A stretch of 64,000 bases of DNA from Pseudomonas anatoliensis (GCF_017976235.1 NZ_JACVHC010000004.1:418699-482698); one strand, 5' to 3'; shown: positions 47,248 through 57,215, counted from the first letter of the stretch. A program made the numbers and translations. Notes: a model not told the origin generated them from the sequence alone.

Positions 47248-48500
47248 CTAGGAATCTTAAACAGGCACTGTTCAGTGCCTTGCTGGTGTGGGCCGTGGCC
47301 TACCCGGTACTCGGTCTGAAACTGACCATCGTCGGCATCAATCTGGAAGTGCACAACACCAGCACGGCCGTGCTGGCGACCATCGCCATCTGCTCGGTGC
47401 TGATGTTCCTGCGCGTGCTGTTCAACCAGCAGATCAGCAAGGCCTGGCGTTCCTCGCCGGGCATGCCGCTGATCCCGGCCAAGGCCAGCAACTTCCTGAC
47501 CCTGCCGACCACCCAGCGCTATTTCATCATTGCGCTGATCCTGCTGGCGCTGGTGTGGCCGTTCTTCGGCTCCCGTGGCGCGGTGGACATTGCCACGCTG
47601 ATCCTGATCTACGTGATGCTCGGCCTGGGCCTGAACATCGTCGTCGGTCTGGCCGGTCTGCTCGACCTTGGTTACGTCGGCTTCTACGCCGTCGGCGCCT
47701 ACAGCTACGCGCTGCTGTCGCACTACTACGGCCTGAGCTTCTGGATCTGCCTGCCGATTGCCGGCCTGATGGCGGCGACGTTCGGCTTCCTGCTGGGCTT
47801 CCCGGTATTGCGTTTGCGCGGTGATTATCTGGCGATCGTGACCCTCGGCTTCGGCGAGATCATCCGTCTGTTCCTGCGTAACCTGACCGACATCACGGGT
47901 GGCCCGAACGGCATCAGCAACATCGACAAGCCAACGTTCTTCGGTCTGACCTTCGAACGCAAAGCCGCAGAAGGGATGCAAACCTTCCACGAGTATTTCG
48001 GCCTGCAGTACAACTCGATCAACAAGGTGATCTTCCTTTACCTCGTTGCCCTGTTGCTGGCGCTGGCGGCACTGTTCGTCATCAACCGCCTGCTGCGCAT
48101 GCCGATCGGCCGTGCGTGGGAAGCGCTGCGTGAAGACGAAATCGCTTGCCGCGCGCTGGGTCTCAACCCGACCGTGATCAAGCTTTCCGCGTTCACCCTC
48201 GGTGCTGCATTCGCCGGTTTTGCCGGCAGTTTCTTCGCTGCGCGCCAAGGCCTGGTGACACCTGAGTCGTTCACCTTCATCGAGTCGGCGATCATTCTCG
48301 CCATCGTCGTGTTGGGTGGCATGGGCTCGCAGCTGGGCGTGATCCTCGCTGCCGTGGTGATGATCCTGTTGCCGGAAATGATGCGTGAGTTCAGCGAGTA
48401 CCGCATGTTGATGTTCGGTGCCCTGATGGTGTTGATGATGATCTGGCGTCCACAAGGTCTGCTGCCGATGCAACGCCCACACATGGAGTTGCGAAAATGA
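47244..48500 (+). CDS. braE: Branched-chain amino-acid ABC transporter, permease LivM/BraE
   Basis: The 418-residue permease has an extra N-terminal membrane region, as in LivM, then the [24 protein letters not shown] block. A coupling loop ([21 protein letters not shown]) contacts the ATPase subunits. The start overlaps the braD stop and the stop overlaps braF (ATGA), a tightly coupled operon. Confidence 0.93.
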   Translation: MTRNLKQALFSALLVWAVAYPVLGLKLTIVGINLEVHNTSTAVLATIAICSVLMFLRVLFNQQISKAWRSSPGMPLIPAKASNFLTLPTTQRYFIIALILLALVWPFFGSRGAVDIATLILIYVMLGLGLNIVVGLAGLLDLGYVGFYAVGAYSYALLSHYYGLSFWICLPIAGLMAATFGFLLGFPVLRLRGDYLAIVTLGFGEIIRLFLRNLTDITGGPNGISNIDKPTFFGLTFERKAAEGMQTFHEYFGLQYNSINKVIFLYLVALLLALAALFVINRLLRMPIGRAWEALREDEIACRALGLNPTVIKLSAFTLGAAFAGFAGSFFAARQGLVTPESFTFIESAIILAIVVLGGMGSQLGVILAAVVMILLPEMMREFSEYRMLMFGALMVLMMIWRPQGLLPMQRPHMELRK

Positions 48501-49264
48501 GCCGCGAGATCCTTAAAGTCGAAAACCTGAGCATGCGCTTCGGCGGCTTGCTGGCGGTCAACGGCGTGGCCCTGACCGTGAAGGAAAAACAGGTGGTTGC
48601 ATTGATCGGGCCCAACGGCGCGGGCAAGACCACCGTGTTCAACTGCCTGACCGGTTTCTACCAGCCATCGGGCGGCAGCATCCTGCTCGACGGCGAGCCG
48701 ATCCAGGGCCTGCCGGGCCACAAGATCGCCCTCAAAGGCGTGGTGCGCACCTTCCAGAACGTACGGTTGTTCAAGGACATGACGGCGGTCGAGAACCTGT
48801 TGATCGCCCAGCACCGTCACCTGAACACCAACTTCCTGTCCGGCCTGTTCAAGACCCCGGCGTTCCGCAAAAGCGAGCGCGAGGCGATGGAATTTGCCGA
48901 GTACTGGCTGGATAAGGTCAACCTCAAGGAGTTCGCCAACCGTACCGCCGGCACCCTGGCGTACGGTCAGCAACGTCGTCTGGAAATCGCCCGTTGCATG
49001 ATGACCCGTCCGCGGATCCTCATGCTCGACGAACCAGCCGCGGGCTTGAACCCGAAGGAAACCGAAGACCTCAAAGCGCTGATCAGCATGCTGCGTGAAG
49101 AGCACAACGTCACCGTGCTGCTGATCGAGCACGACATGAAACTGGTCATGAGCATTTCCGACCACATCGTTGTGATCAACCAGGGCACGCCTCTGGCCGA
49201 CGGCACGCCGGAACAGATCCGCGACAATCCTGAAGTGATCAAAGCCTACCTGGGGGAAGCGTAA
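48497..49264 (+). CDS. braF: Branched-chain amino-acid ABC transporter, ATPase LivG/BraF
   Basis: The 255-residue ATPase has Walker A (GPNGAGKTT), the signature region [13 protein letters not shown] (C-loop), and Walker B with catalytic Glu in [13 protein letters not shown]. It also has the H-loop ([10 protein letters not shown]). It powers BraDE together with BraG. Its start overlaps braE and its stop abuts the braG ATG (TAAATG). Confidence 0.94.
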   Translation: MSREILKVENLSMRFGGLLAVNGVALTVKEKQVVALIGPNGAGKTTVFNCLTGFYQPSGGSILLDGEPIQGLPGHKIALKGVVRTFQNVRLFKDMTAVENLLIAQHRHLNTNFLSGLFKTPAFRKSEREAMEFAEYWLDKVNLKEFANRTAGTLAYGQQRRLEIARCMMTRPRILMLDEPAAGLNPKETEDLKALISMLREEHNVTVLLIEHDMKLVMSISDHIVVINQGTPLADGTPEQIRDNPEVIKAYLGEA

Positions 49265-49966
49265 ATGCTGCAGTTCGAAAACGTTTCCACCTTCTACGGC
49301 AAGATCCAGGCCCTGCACAGCGTCAACGTCGAAGTCCGTCAGGGCGAGATCGTGACCCTGATCGGCGCCAACGGTGCCGGCAAGTCCACGCTGCTGATGA
49401 CGCTGTGCGGTTCGCCGCAAGCGCACAGCGGCAGCATCCGTTACATGGGTGAGGAACTGGTCGGCCAGGACTCGTCGCAGATCATGCGCAAGAGCATTGC
49501 CGTGGTCCCGGAAGGTCGTCGGGTGTTTGCCCGTCTGACCGTTGAAGAAAACCTCGCCATGGGCGGATTCTTCACCGACAAGGGCGACTATCAGGAACAG
49601 ATGGACAAGGTTCTCGGACTTTTCCCACGCCTGAAAGAACGCTTTGCCCAACGCGGCGGCACCATGTCCGGCGGCGAACAGCAAATGCTCGCCATCGGCC
49701 GTGCGCTGATGAGCAAGCCGAAACTGCTGCTGCTCGACGAGCCGTCGCTGGGTCTGGCACCGATCATCATCCAGCAGATCTTCGACATCATCGAACAGCT
49801 GCGCAAGGACGGTGTAACGGTGTTCCTGGTCGAGCAGAACGCCAACCAGGCGCTGAAAATCGCCGACCGCGCGTACGTTCTGGAGAACGGCCGCGTGGTC
49901 ATGCAAGGCACCGGTGAAGCCCTGCTGACCGACCCGAAAGTGCGCGAGGCGTACCTCGGCGGTTGA
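49265..49966 (+). CDS. braG: Branched-chain amino-acid ABC transporter, ATPase LivF/BraG
   Basis: The 233-residue ATPase starts MLQFENVSTFYGKIQALHSV. It has Walker A GANGAGKST, the signature MSGGEQQ, Walker B LLLLDEPSLGLAP and an LVEQNANQAL H-loop region in which Gln replaces His, as is usual in LivF. It is the last gene of the operon, and a terminator follows after 15 bases. Confidence 0.94.
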   Translation: MLQFENVSTFYGKIQALHSVNVEVRQGEIVTLIGANGAGKSTLLMTLCGSPQAHSGSIRYMGEELVGQDSSQIMRKSIAVVPEGRRVFARLTVEENLAMGGFFTDKGDYQEQMDKVLGLFPRLKERFAQRGGTMSGGEQQMLAIGRALMSKPKLLLLDEPSLGLAPIIIQQIFDIIEQLRKDGVTVFLVEQNANQALKIADRAYVLENGRVVMQGTGEALLTDPKVREAYLGG

Positions 49967-49981
49967 TGGTTTCGCCCTATA

Positions 49982-50007
49982 AAAAAACGGCCTTCGGGCC
50001 GTTTTTT
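49982..50007 (+). terminator. Rho-independent terminator of braDEFG
   Basis: AAAAAACGGCC-TTCG-GGCCGTTTTTT is a perfect stem with a tetraloop and T-run, 15 bases after braG. Confidence 0.95.
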
Positions 50008-50023
50008 CATGCATGTCAAATTC

Positions 50024-50106
50024 CCCTGTAGGAGCTGCCGAAGGCTGCGATCTTTTGATCTGTTTTTTACAATCAAAAGATCGCAGCCTTCGGCAGCTCC
50101 TACAGG
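50024..50106. repeat. Family-A palindromic pair between convergent braG and the halovibrin-like gene
   Basis: Two full inverted copies, arms facing outward in the CTGTAGGAGCTGCC orientation, lie in the convergent gap. Confidence 0.9.
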
Positions 50107-50131
50107 GCAACGGGCCGTCAGATAATCCGCC

Positions 50132-51370
50132 TCAGTACGGATTGCAGTGTTGCGCTATCGCCGTCGCCTGATCAACGTAAGGCCGTGCCGGTTCAAGGTT
50201 CCACTCAGGCTTGTTCCTGACAGGCTTGCCGTCGTAGGTGGCTGCCAGATGACAAACCATCTGCCGACGCAGGGAGCCGCCATTGACGCTGTACTCGCGC
50301 CATTGCTGATCGTCTTTATGCTTGTTGTACAACTCGGCAAACATGCGATCGGTCTGATCATCCTTGATTGCCCGGCCGCAAGCGGTCGGTACCACCGAAA
50401 GCGACCAGGTGTTCGGCCCGAGTTTCGGATCGGGACGTTGTACCCAGGTGCTGGATTCGATGTACTTGCCACAGAATTGCTGTGCCGGTGGCGTCGAGGT
50501 CTGAATGCATGAGAAAGAGGCCTTGGCGACTGGCGTTCTGGGAAAATCGATCTTGATGATGTTGCGATCCTTGCCTGTTTTGGCTTTGTAATCGCGCTGA
50601 TTGGCCATGGCGTCGTTCAAGCCACGTTGATCGCTGTAGAAAAACGCCAGAATGGGTAGCTCATCGGTCTTTGGATTGCCCAGTCGCAATTCAGTCTGGG
50701 TTTGAAACTCACGACTATTGATGACTTTGCGCGCCCCCAGGAAGTTGCGAAAGGCATCGACCCGTTCCTTGCTGCTCATCGGATTGCGCATGTTGAACCC
50801 ACACTGCAACTGGTCTTGCTGGCGGTTGTTGTTGAATTTGCTGAAGTGCGCCAGCCAGGCATTCGGACTCAGGATGGGCGGCGCCATGGACTGGCAAACA
50901 GCCTCGGTTGGCGCGGTGTTTTTGTTGTCACCACAGCCGCGGTCATTGCGAAAGTCAGTCCAGGCGTCGTTGGGAAAAGCGCAATAGACATGCACTGGTG
51001 TCTCGGGGTCGCGTATCAGATCCCTTGGCGTAATGAGATAACCATTCTGAGTACTCATCCCCGGGTCTTCATAACTGATGCCGTCGGCCCGCATGTACGA
51101 GGCGGCAAAAGTGCCTATCTCCACGGCTTTCGGACTGGGATTCCAGACGTCCCATTTTTGCCCCTTGGCAGGGTCGGCGCGGTGCGTGCCCCTGACCAGC
51201 AATCCCGAACACTCCGAGGCGGGATCCTGACCGCAACTGTCGACTGTTTTGTTGTACAACGACTCAACCTTTTTCAGCGTCTCGTCGCATGACTCGGCAT
51301 TGGCCCATGTCGCCTGCACCAACAGCGGGAACATGAGTAATGGAGCGATTCTGTTCAAGCGTTTTTTCAT
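50132..51370 (-). CDS. Secreted halovibrin (HvnA)-like protein, copy 2, 412 aa
   Basis: The ATG at 51370 is chosen because AAGGAG lies nine bases upstream. A signal peptide ends near ATWANA (about residue 23). The mature protein shows blocks I associate with Pseudomonas proteins labelled halovibrin HvnA: CSGLLVRGT, WNPSPKAVEIG, SYMRADG, CAFPNDAWTDFRNDRGCG and CGFNMRNP, with several cysteines. HvnA/HvnB of Vibrio fischeri are secreted NAD-glycohydrolases; whether this relative has that activity is unknown. It is the second gene of a pair, 34 bases after a paralogue with which it shares a C-terminal WSLSVVPT...GRA and WNLEPxRP region. Confidence 0.72.
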   Translation of the reverse strand: MKKRLNRIAPLLMFPLLVQATWANAESCDETLKKVESLYNKTVDSCGQDPASECSGLLVRGTHRADPAKGQKWDVWNPSPKAVEIGTFAASYMRADGISYEDPGMSTQNGYLITPRDLIRDPETPVHVYCAFPNDAWTDFRNDRGCGDNKNTAPTEAVCQSMAPPILSPNAWLAHFSKFNNNRQQDQLQCGFNMRNPMSSKERVDAFRNFLGARKVINSREFQTQTELRLGNPKTDELPILAFFYSDQRGLNDAMANQRDYKAKTGKDRNIIKIDFPRTPVAKASFSCIQTSTPPAQQFCGKYIESSTWVQRPDPKLGPNTWSLSVVPTACGRAIKDDQTDRMFAELYNKHKDDQQWREYSVNGGSLRRQMVCHLAATYDGKPVRNKPEWNLEPARPYVDQATAIAQHCNPY

Positions 51371-51404
51371 GGCTTGCATCTCCTTGATTAGCCAACACAC
51401 ACCT

Positions 51405-52802
51405 TCAACGCTGGAGCGGATTGCAACCCGCAGCCCGCGTTTCGCTGTCCGATAACGCCGGTCGGAATGGCTCGAGATTCCACGGCGTTTTGTTGCGGTA
51501 ATTACCCAGAACACAGCTCAATTGCTGACGCATGCTGCCGGCCGATTTTTCATTGTCACGCCAATTGCTGTCGGCGCCGTTGCGAGCAAGTAACTGGTCG
51601 TACAAAGCGCCGAGCTGCTCGTTTGGCAACGCGCGCCCTGCTGGTGTGGGGACGACGCTCAAGCTCCATTCATCCTTGCGGGTGCCGGGGTCGTAACGCT
51701 TGATCCAGTTGGCCGAAGCGATGTAGCTCGGTGCAGACGCAGCCGGCGTCGGCGTCGACGGCTCACCGCCAGCCGCCGTCAGGTCTATCGCCTGATCAGC
51801 CGCGACATAGCTGAAACGCTGCTCCGCAGGTTTGGTGAAGTCCAGTCGCAGAATCGGCACGCTGTAGCCTTGGGCCTGGAGTTTTCTCTGGAAACTGCGC
51901 GCACTGTTCAGACCGTTCTCCGGTTTCGGCGCGGCCTGATCACCACGGGTGGCGAAGTTCTGCGTGCTGTTGACGTTGTAGATAAAGGCATCGATGTACT
52001 TCATGTTTTCGCTGCCGTCGTTGGTCGCCGTGGCATTTTTCAACATGAACTCGTTGACCTGGCCACTGAACGCGAAGGGGTCTCTGTTGGTGGTGTTCGG
52101 TCGTGATTCGTGCACACGGATCATGGCGTTCCAGTCACTGGGCTTTTCCGCGTTCCAGGAACACTGGCTGTACTGGATAGGGCCCTTCATCAGCCCGGTG
52201 TACTTCTGCGTCCACTGCTCGGCGGTGCTGACGCCGGCTTCAGCGCAGGTGCCGTAGGCCAGAGCGGCATTGCGGTTATTCAACACGCCTTGGGCCGCAC
52301 GTGGAGGCTCACGGCTGTCGAAAAAGCCGCAGCCATACCATTTGCGCTCCGGCCCGGTACCGCCATCGAACGCGTAGATGCAGGTGAAGCCCTGCTCCTT
52401 GACCGGCAGATTCAACGCTGCAGCATCGGTCGGGTTACGCAGGATCAAACCGGCCGGATGAATGAGGATCCGGGTGCTCAGATCCTTGCGGATCCAGGAG
52501 TAGGACGTCGCGCCGATCTTGACCGCATAAGGGCTGTAGTCCCACGGGTTGAAGGGCCCGTCGTTGACCATGCGCAAGGTCACGCCACTGCAATAGTAGA
52601 GACCACGCGCGGCACCGGTATCCGGCTCCTGGCACTCTCGCTTGAGGGTGTTGTAGTTGTGGTTGATTCGCCTGAGCGTGTCCTGCGGATCAAGCGGCGG
52701 CTGGGCGGCAACCGTAGTGCACAATAAAGGCAGTGTGCAGGCCAGGGCAAAAGAAGGAGTCCAACGCGATAGCACACCGGAGTCTGAGCGATCCATTGTC
52801 AT
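51405..52802 (-). CDS. Secreted halovibrin (HvnA)-like protein, copy 1, 465 aa
   Basis: The protein has a signal peptide ending near TTVAA (about residue 34). It shares blocks with its downstream neighbour: YYCSGVTLRMV, NPWDYSPYAVKIGATSYSWIRKDL, CIYAFDG...YGCGFF, WSLSVVPTPAGRAL and WNLEPFRP with a C-terminal CNP. It has an added low-complexity Pro/Ala linker near residues 350-365. The two genes therefore look like a diverged tandem duplication of a secreted, cysteine-stabilised protein. Family membership is inferred from these blocks; catalytic residues cannot be assigned. Confidence 0.68.
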   Translation of the reverse strand: MTMDRSDSGVLSRWTPSFALACTLPLLCTTVAAQPPLDPQDTLRRINHNYNTLKRECQEPDTGAARGLYYCSGVTLRMVNDGPFNPWDYSPYAVKIGATSYSWIRKDLSTRILIHPAGLILRNPTDAAALNLPVKEQGFTCIYAFDGGTGPERKWYGCGFFDSREPPRAAQGVLNNRNAALAYGTCAEAGVSTAEQWTQKYTGLMKGPIQYSQCSWNAEKPSDWNAMIRVHESRPNTTNRDPFAFSGQVNEFMLKNATATNDGSENMKYIDAFIYNVNSTQNFATRGDQAAPKPENGLNSARSFQRKLQAQGYSVPILRLDFTKPAEQRFSYVAADQAIDLTAAGGEPSTPTPAASAPSYIASANWIKRYDPGTRKDEWSLSVVPTPAGRALPNEQLGALYDQLLARNGADSNWRDNEKSAGSMRQQLSCVLGNYRNKTPWNLEPFRPALSDSETRAAGCNPLQR

Positions 52803-53021
52803 GAGATACCGTCCTGGTAAATCGGCCTGTGGAAATGGCCGTTGAACTGACTATAGAACACGCGCAACAACTCGCCTCGGTCGATGCAGGAACTACCGCA
52901 GGGGCAGCGTATTTTTTGAAAAAGATTTGTACGGGCTGTAACGCATCGCCGTGTCGTTTCTCTAGAGGGACAAGCAAGCGCACTTCGCTTGTACAACCCA
53001 AGCTGAATCTGGAGAAACACC

Positions 53022-53327
53022 ATGACTGCTACTACCCGCACCCTGTCCGCCACCGCCCTGGTTCTGGCCCTTGGTTCTGCGCTGAGCATCGCTAGCGTTT
53101 CGACCGCTCAGGCCGCCGACACCAAAATGGAAAAATGCTTCGGCGTGGCATTGAAAGGCAAGAACGATTGCGCGGCGGGCGCTGGCACCACCTGTGCCGG
53201 CACCTCGAAAATGGATTACCAGGCCAATGCCTGGAAACTCGTTCCGGAAGGCACCTGCGCCACCACCGAGAGCAAAACCTCGCCAACCGGCTTCGGTCAG
53301 ATGGACGCCTTCAAAGCCAAATCCTGA
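53022..53327 (+). CDS. bufA1: Bufferin precursor (DUF2282, BufA1-type copper-binding RiPP)
   Basis: The 101-residue precursor has a long Sec signal peptide (about residues 1-31, ending TAQA). Its mature core has exactly four cysteines (C39, C50, C58, C79) in [24 protein letters not shown] and EGTCA, the DUF2282 pattern. In studied bufferins of this type, cysteines are converted to thio-oxazole groups by the BufBC enzyme and the peptide binds copper in the periplasm. The three downstream genes are those expected for the system. Upstream, TGTAAC at 52938-52943 could be part of an ECF-sigma promoter, but I could not match a full -10. Confidence 0.88.
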   Translation: MTATTRTLSATALVLALGSALSIASVSTAQAADTKMEKCFGVALKGKNDCAAGAGTTCAGTSKMDYQANAWKLVPEGTCATTESKTSPTGFGQMDAFKAKS

Positions 53328-53352
53328 CTTGCCGCCTGCCTGAGTGACGATC

Positions 53353-54240
53353 ATGTTCACAACCCACGACCATGCCCTCCCCCGCACTCAGGCAGCCTGC
53401 GCAGCGCTCCCGCCCCGCGCCGGGTTGGGGCTCAAGACCGGGCACTTTCGTGAAGTGCTCGGTTCACGGCCGGACATCGGTTTTTTCGAAGTCCACGCCG
53501 AAAACTACATGGTCGCTGGCGGCCCGTTTCACCATTTCCTGGGTTTGATTCGCGAGCAATATCCGTTGTCGTTGCACGGTGTCGGACTGTCCATTGGTGC
53601 TGAAGGGCCGCTGGATGTTCAGCATTTGCAGCGTCTCGGTGAGTTGATCGAGCGCTATCAACCGCAATCCTTTTCCGAACATCTGGCGTGGTCCAGCCAT
53701 GGCCCGGTGTTCCTCAATGATCTGTTGCCACTGGCGTATGACGAGCCGACGCTGAACCGTGTTTGCGAGCATATCGACCAAGTGCAGAACACCCTCAAAC
53801 GCCCCATGCTGCTGGAGAATCCGGCGACTTATCTGGCCTTCCAACGCTCGACCATCGACGAAGCGGATTTCATTGCTGAAGTGATCCGTCGCAGCGGCTG
53901 CGGTTTGCTGCTCGACGTCAACAATGTCTACGTGTCGTGCGTCAATCATCAGCGCGATCCCTTGGCTTATCTCGATGCGTTGCCGTTGCACGCGGTCGGC
54001 GAAATTCATCTGGCCGGCTTTGCCGAAGATTCCGACAGCCTCGGCGACCGCTTGCTGATCGACGATCACGGCGCGCCCATTGATCAAGCGGTCTGGGATT
54101 TGTACCGCCAAGTGCTGGAACGCATTGGCCCGGTGGCGACGTTGATCGAGCGTGACAATCAGGTTCCACCGTTCCACGTGTTGCTGGCCGAGGCGCAGCA
54201 CGCCGATGAGTTGTTGCTGCGTGCGAGGCGTACGTCATGA
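53353..54240 (+). CDS. bufB: DUF692 multinuclear iron enzyme of bufferin maturation (BufB/MbnB-like)
   Basis: The 295-residue TIM-barrel protein has the conserved metal ligands of the MbnB/BufB family: the His in SEHLAW, the Glu in LLENPATY, the Asp/Asn in [10 protein letters not shown], the His in GEIHLAG, DDHG, and the Glu in LIERDN. The family uses a mixed-valence iron cluster and O2 to convert cysteines into heterocycles. An in-frame GTG nine bases upstream is the alternative start. The stop overlaps the next gene by four bases. Confidence 0.9.
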   Translation: MFTTHDHALPRTQAACAALPPRAGLGLKTGHFREVLGSRPDIGFFEVHAENYMVAGGPFHHFLGLIREQYPLSLHGVGLSIGAEGPLDVQHLQRLGELIERYQPQSFSEHLAWSSHGPVFLNDLLPLAYDEPTLNRVCEHIDQVQNTLKRPMLLENPATYLAFQRSTIDEADFIAEVIRRSGCGLLLDVNNVYVSCVNHQRDPLAYLDALPLHAVGEIHLAGFAEDSDSLGDRLLIDDHGAPIDQAVWDLYRQVLERIGPVATLIERDNQVPPFHVLLAEAQHADELLLRARRTS

Positions 54241-54995
54241 GCACTCACGCCGCCTTCTGCGCCGCGCTGCTCAACGCTGGATTGCCCTGCCCCGAAGGCT
54301 TGTGCAGTGCCAACGGCGCCGATCCTGAGGGCCGTTTCGCGGTGTATCGCAACAACGTGCAGAGTTCGTTGATCAATGCGCTGGCGGACAGTTACCCGGT
54401 GGTCATGCAATTGGTTGGCGAGGAATTCTTTCGTGCCATGGCGGCCATTTTCGTCCGGGGCCAGCCGCCGCGAAGTCCGTTGATGAGCCGTTACGGCGAA
54501 GATTTTGCGGATTTCATAGTCGCGTTTGAGCCGGCCTCCAGCGTGCCCTATCTGGCCGACATCGCGCGCTTGGAACACCTGCGCACCTGCGCCTACCACG
54601 CCGCCGATGCCGAGCCCGTGCGCCCGGAACAGATCGCAGAGGCACTGAACGATCCGCAGGTGTTGAGCGACCTGCGTTTCGAACTGCATCCGTCCCTGCA
54701 CCTGCTGGATTCAGCCCATGCAGTGGTTGCGATCTGGGCGGCGCATCAGCAGGAGGCAACACTTGCCGGCATCGACCTCACCTGCGAACAGCACGCACTG
54801 GTACTGCGCAACGGTCTGGAGGTTGAAGTGTTTGCGCTTGAACCCGGCGCCAGCACATTCATTCGCCATCTGATCGAAGGCCAGCCACTGCTGGCGGCAG
54901 CGGAAAACAGTCCGGCATTCGATCTGGCTCAAACCCTCGGCCTGCTGATCGCACACAACGCCATCACTCATCTGAAATTCAAGGAACAGCCATGA
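54237..54995 (+). CDS. bufC: DUF2063 partner protein of bufferin maturation (BufC/MbnC-like)
   Basis: The 252-residue protein has the DUF2063 hallmark [23 protein letters not shown] near the N-terminus, and [17 protein letters not shown] in the middle. In the described systems this partner binds BufB and presents the precursor peptide. It overlaps bufB by ATGA and the DoxX gene by four bases, so the three are translationally coupled. Confidence 0.88.
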   Translation: MSTHAAFCAALLNAGLPCPEGLCSANGADPEGRFAVYRNNVQSSLINALADSYPVVMQLVGEEFFRAMAAIFVRGQPPRSPLMSRYGEDFADFIVAFEPASSVPYLADIARLEHLRTCAYHAADAEPVRPEQIAEALNDPQVLSDLRFELHPSLHLLDSAHAVVAIWAAHQQEATLAGIDLTCEQHALVLRNGLEVEVFALEPGASTFIRHLIEGQPLLAAAENSPAFDLAQTLGLLIAHNAITHLKFKEQP

Positions 54996-55468
54996 ATAAC
55001 CTGATCATCCGCGCCATCGCGCTGCTGGAAAAAATCCCCCACAGCCTGATCGCCTTTCTGGCGCGCTTCTCGATTGCGGCGGTGTTCTGGAAATCCGGGC
55101 AGACCAAGATCGAAGGCCTGGCCATCGATCTGGTCGACGGCACCTTTCAGTTGGGCTGGCCGCGCCTGGCTGATTCGACGATTCCGCTGTTCGAAAGCGA
55201 GTACCACGTGCCGCTGCTTTCCCCCGAGATTGCGGCGCACATGGCAGCGTTTGCTGAGCACTTCTTCCCTCTTCTGATCCTGATTGGTTTCGCTACACGC
55301 TTTTCGGCGTTGGCGCTGCTGGGCATGACCCTGACCATTCAGTTGTTTGTATATCCGGATGCCTATCCGACTCACGGCACCTGGGCGGCGGTGTTGCTGT
55401 TCCTGATGGCCCGTGGCCCGGGCAGGCTGTCGATTGATCATCTGATTGCCCGACACTACAACCGCTGA
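54992..55468 (+). CDS. bufD: DoxX-family membrane protein (BufD type)
   Basis: The 158-residue protein has four hydrophobic segments and the DoxX block RFSIAAVFWKSGQTKI, with HFFPLLILIGFATRFSALALLGM later. DoxX proteins accompany bufferin operons, possibly for redox or electron supply to the maturation enzymes; that role is inference. It is the last gene of the operon; a palindromic repeat pair follows. Confidence 0.85.
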   Translation: MNNLIIRAIALLEKIPHSLIAFLARFSIAAVFWKSGQTKIEGLAIDLVDGTFQLGWPRLADSTIPLFESEYHVPLLSPEIAAHMAAFAEHFFPLLILIGFATRFSALALLGMTLTIQLFVYPDAYPTHGTWAAVLLFLMARGPGRLSIDHLIARHYNR

Positions 55469-55506
55469 ATCCCCTGTAATGGCCAAAATCGTCGAATCGC
55501 TGAGAT

Positions 55507-55584
55507 CCCTGTAGGAGCTGCCGAAGGCTGCGATCTTTTGATCTTAAAAGTCAAAAGATCGCAGCCTTCGGCAGCTCCTACACG
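55507..55584. repeat. Family-A palindromic pair after the bufferin operon
   Basis: Two full inverted copies lie between the convergent DoxX and LysR genes and may end both transcripts. Confidence 0.9.
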
Positions 55585-55596
55585 GGGGAGTCGATT

Positions 55597-56511
55597 TTAT
55601 TGAGACAGGCGATCCAACGCCTCGCCGCTACGTTTGAACCAGCCAATCAAATAGTCCGCCAATACCTGCGTGCGTTTCGGCAATCCGCCTTGATACGGAT
55701 GCACCAGATACATCGGCATGCGCCGGGTCTGGTAGTCGCGCAGGAGCCAGCGCAATCGCCCGTCAGCCAGTTCCGCTTGCAGCAGGTACGAAGGCAAGCG
55801 GGCGATGCCGGCGCCGGTGAGCGCGGCTTTTTTGAGCAGATTGTAATGGTTGCTGGCGAACGGCCCCGACACCCGCACCCGCAGCAATTCGTGTTGCTGG
55901 TGGTACAACCATTCCTCACGACCGCTGTAGTGACTGTTGAGCAAACAGCGGTGTTCGGCCAGCGCCTGGGGTGTCATTGGCTCGCCGAAGCGCTCGAGAT
56001 AGTCAGGACTGGCACACGTCATTTCCTGCCAGGCCAGCAGCGGTTTGGCCACCAGTCGTTCGTCATTGGCGACCTCGCTGCGAATCGCCAGGTCAAAACC
56101 ATCCCGCGAAAGATCGCGATAGCTGTTGTTCAGTTCCAGCTCGATCTGCACCTCGGGGTATTGCTGCGAAAAATCCAGTAGCAGACCGTCGAAGAAGGTT
56201 TCTCCCAGCGAAACCGGAACCGTCATACGCACCGGCCCGGCCATGTCGTCCTTCAACCGCGCCAATGCCTGACGTGCCCTTTCCACCTGGACTACAAGTG
56301 CCTGCGCCTGTGGCAACAATGCCGCACCGGCGGCGGTCAGGCTCAAACGTCGGGTCGTACGCTGTAGCAGGACCACGGAAAACCGCGCTTCCAGCTGGCT
56401 GATGCGCTTGGACAACTGGCCCTTGCTGCAACCCAGTTGCTGCGCTGCCAAGGTGAAACTGCCAGCCTCGATCAACACGGCAAACGCGGCCAGATCATCC
56501 ATTTCGCTCAT
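55597..56511 (-). CDS. LysR-family transcriptional regulator
   Basis: The 304-residue protein has the LysR helix-turn-helix at the N-terminus (GSFTLAAQQLGCSKGQLSKRISQLEARF, about residues 17-44) and the LQRTTRRLSLTAAG wing. An effector-binding domain of the GcvA/DmlR-like group follows. The start at 56511 (MSEMDDLAAF) is chosen; a second ATG lies three codons later. It is divergent from the SDR gene 104 bases away, which is its likely target. Confidence 0.87.
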   Translation of the reverse strand: MSEMDDLAAFAVLIEAGSFTLAAQQLGCSKGQLSKRISQLEARFSVVLLQRTTRRLSLTAAGAALLPQAQALVVQVERARQALARLKDDMAGPVRMTVPVSLGETFFDGLLLDFSQQYPEVQIELELNNSYRDLSRDGFDLAIRSEVANDERLVAKPLLAWQEMTCASPDYLERFGEPMTPQALAEHRCLLNSHYSGREEWLYHQQHELLRVRVSGPFASNHYNLLKKAALTGAGIARLPSYLLQAELADGRLRWLLRDYQTRRMPMYLVHPYQGGLPKRTQVLADYLIGWFKRSGEALDRLSQ

Positions 56512-56615
56512 GGATTGTTTCCAATTGAAAACCAAAGGTTGCCCATTAGCGCGTTTATTCGCAGGAAAAACCACTCTAGATTGAAACCTCGTTCAATCAC
56601 TTGAGGCACAGCACG

Positions 56616-57215
56616 ATGAAAATTCTGTTGATAGGCGCTGGCGGCACCATCGGTTCGGCCGTGGACAAAGAACTGTCGCAACGTCACGAAGTCATCCGAA
56701 TCGGCCGCAACAGCGGTGATTTCCACGTCGATATCAGCGACAGCGCGTCGATCCGCAAGCTCTTCGAGCAGACTGGCAAGTTCGATGCACTGGTCTGCGC
56801 CGCCGGCAACGTGACATTCGCCCCGCTAGGTGAGATGAGTGAGGACAGCTTTGCACTGGGTCTCAAAGACAAACTGATGGGCCAGGTTAACCTGCTACTG
56901 ATCGGCCGTGAATTCGCCAACGACGGCGCCTCGTTCACTTTCACCACTGGCGTACTCAGCCACGATCCGATCCGCAGCGGCGCCTCGGCTGCGCTGGTCA
57001 ACGGCGCCCTCGACAGCTTCGTCCGTGCTGCCGCCATCGAGCTGCCGCGCGGTCTGCGCGTGAACTCGATCAGCCCGACCGTTCTGCTGGAAGCGATGGG
57101 CAGTTACGCCCCGTATTTCCGTGGCTACAAGCCGGTTCCTGCGGCAGATGTGGCGCTGGCCTACGCCAAGAGTGTCGAAGGCCTGCAAACCGGTCAGACG
57201 TTTCATGTAGGTTAA
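56616..57215 (+). CDS. Short-chain dehydrogenase/reductase, 199 aa
   Basis: The Rossmann motif GAGGTIGS lies at residues 8-15, and AAGNVTFAPLGE in the middle. The usual YxxxK is replaced or shifted (no YxxxK in the expected place; SGASAALVNGALDSFVRAAA takes its position). It therefore belongs to the short, atypical SDR group often found beside LysR genes. Substrate unknown. GAGGCA precedes the ATG. The gene ends just before a single family-A arm. Confidence 0.8.
   Translation: MKILLIGAGGTIGSAVDKELSQRHEVIRIGRNSGDFHVDISDSASIRKLFEQTGKFDALVCAAGNVTFAPLGEMSEDSFALGLKDKLMGQVNLLLIGREFANDGASFTFTTGVLSHDPIRSGASAALVNGALDSFVRAAAIELPRGLRVNSISPTVLLEAMGSYAPYFRGYKPVPAADVALAYAKSVEGLQTGQTFHVG

Noticed and set aside
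48038..50110. Very long minus-strand open frame (about 690 codons) opposite braE-braG
   Set aside because: It is antisense to three certain ABC transporter genes, has low-complexity His/Gln/Arg-rich composition and no ribosome site. Such frames are common by chance in GC-rich genomes.
52930..52965. ECF-sigma promoter before the bufferin precursor
   Set aside because: TGTAAC is present, but I could not find a convincing -10 (CGTC-type) at the standard spacing, so it is mentioned only in the gene entry.
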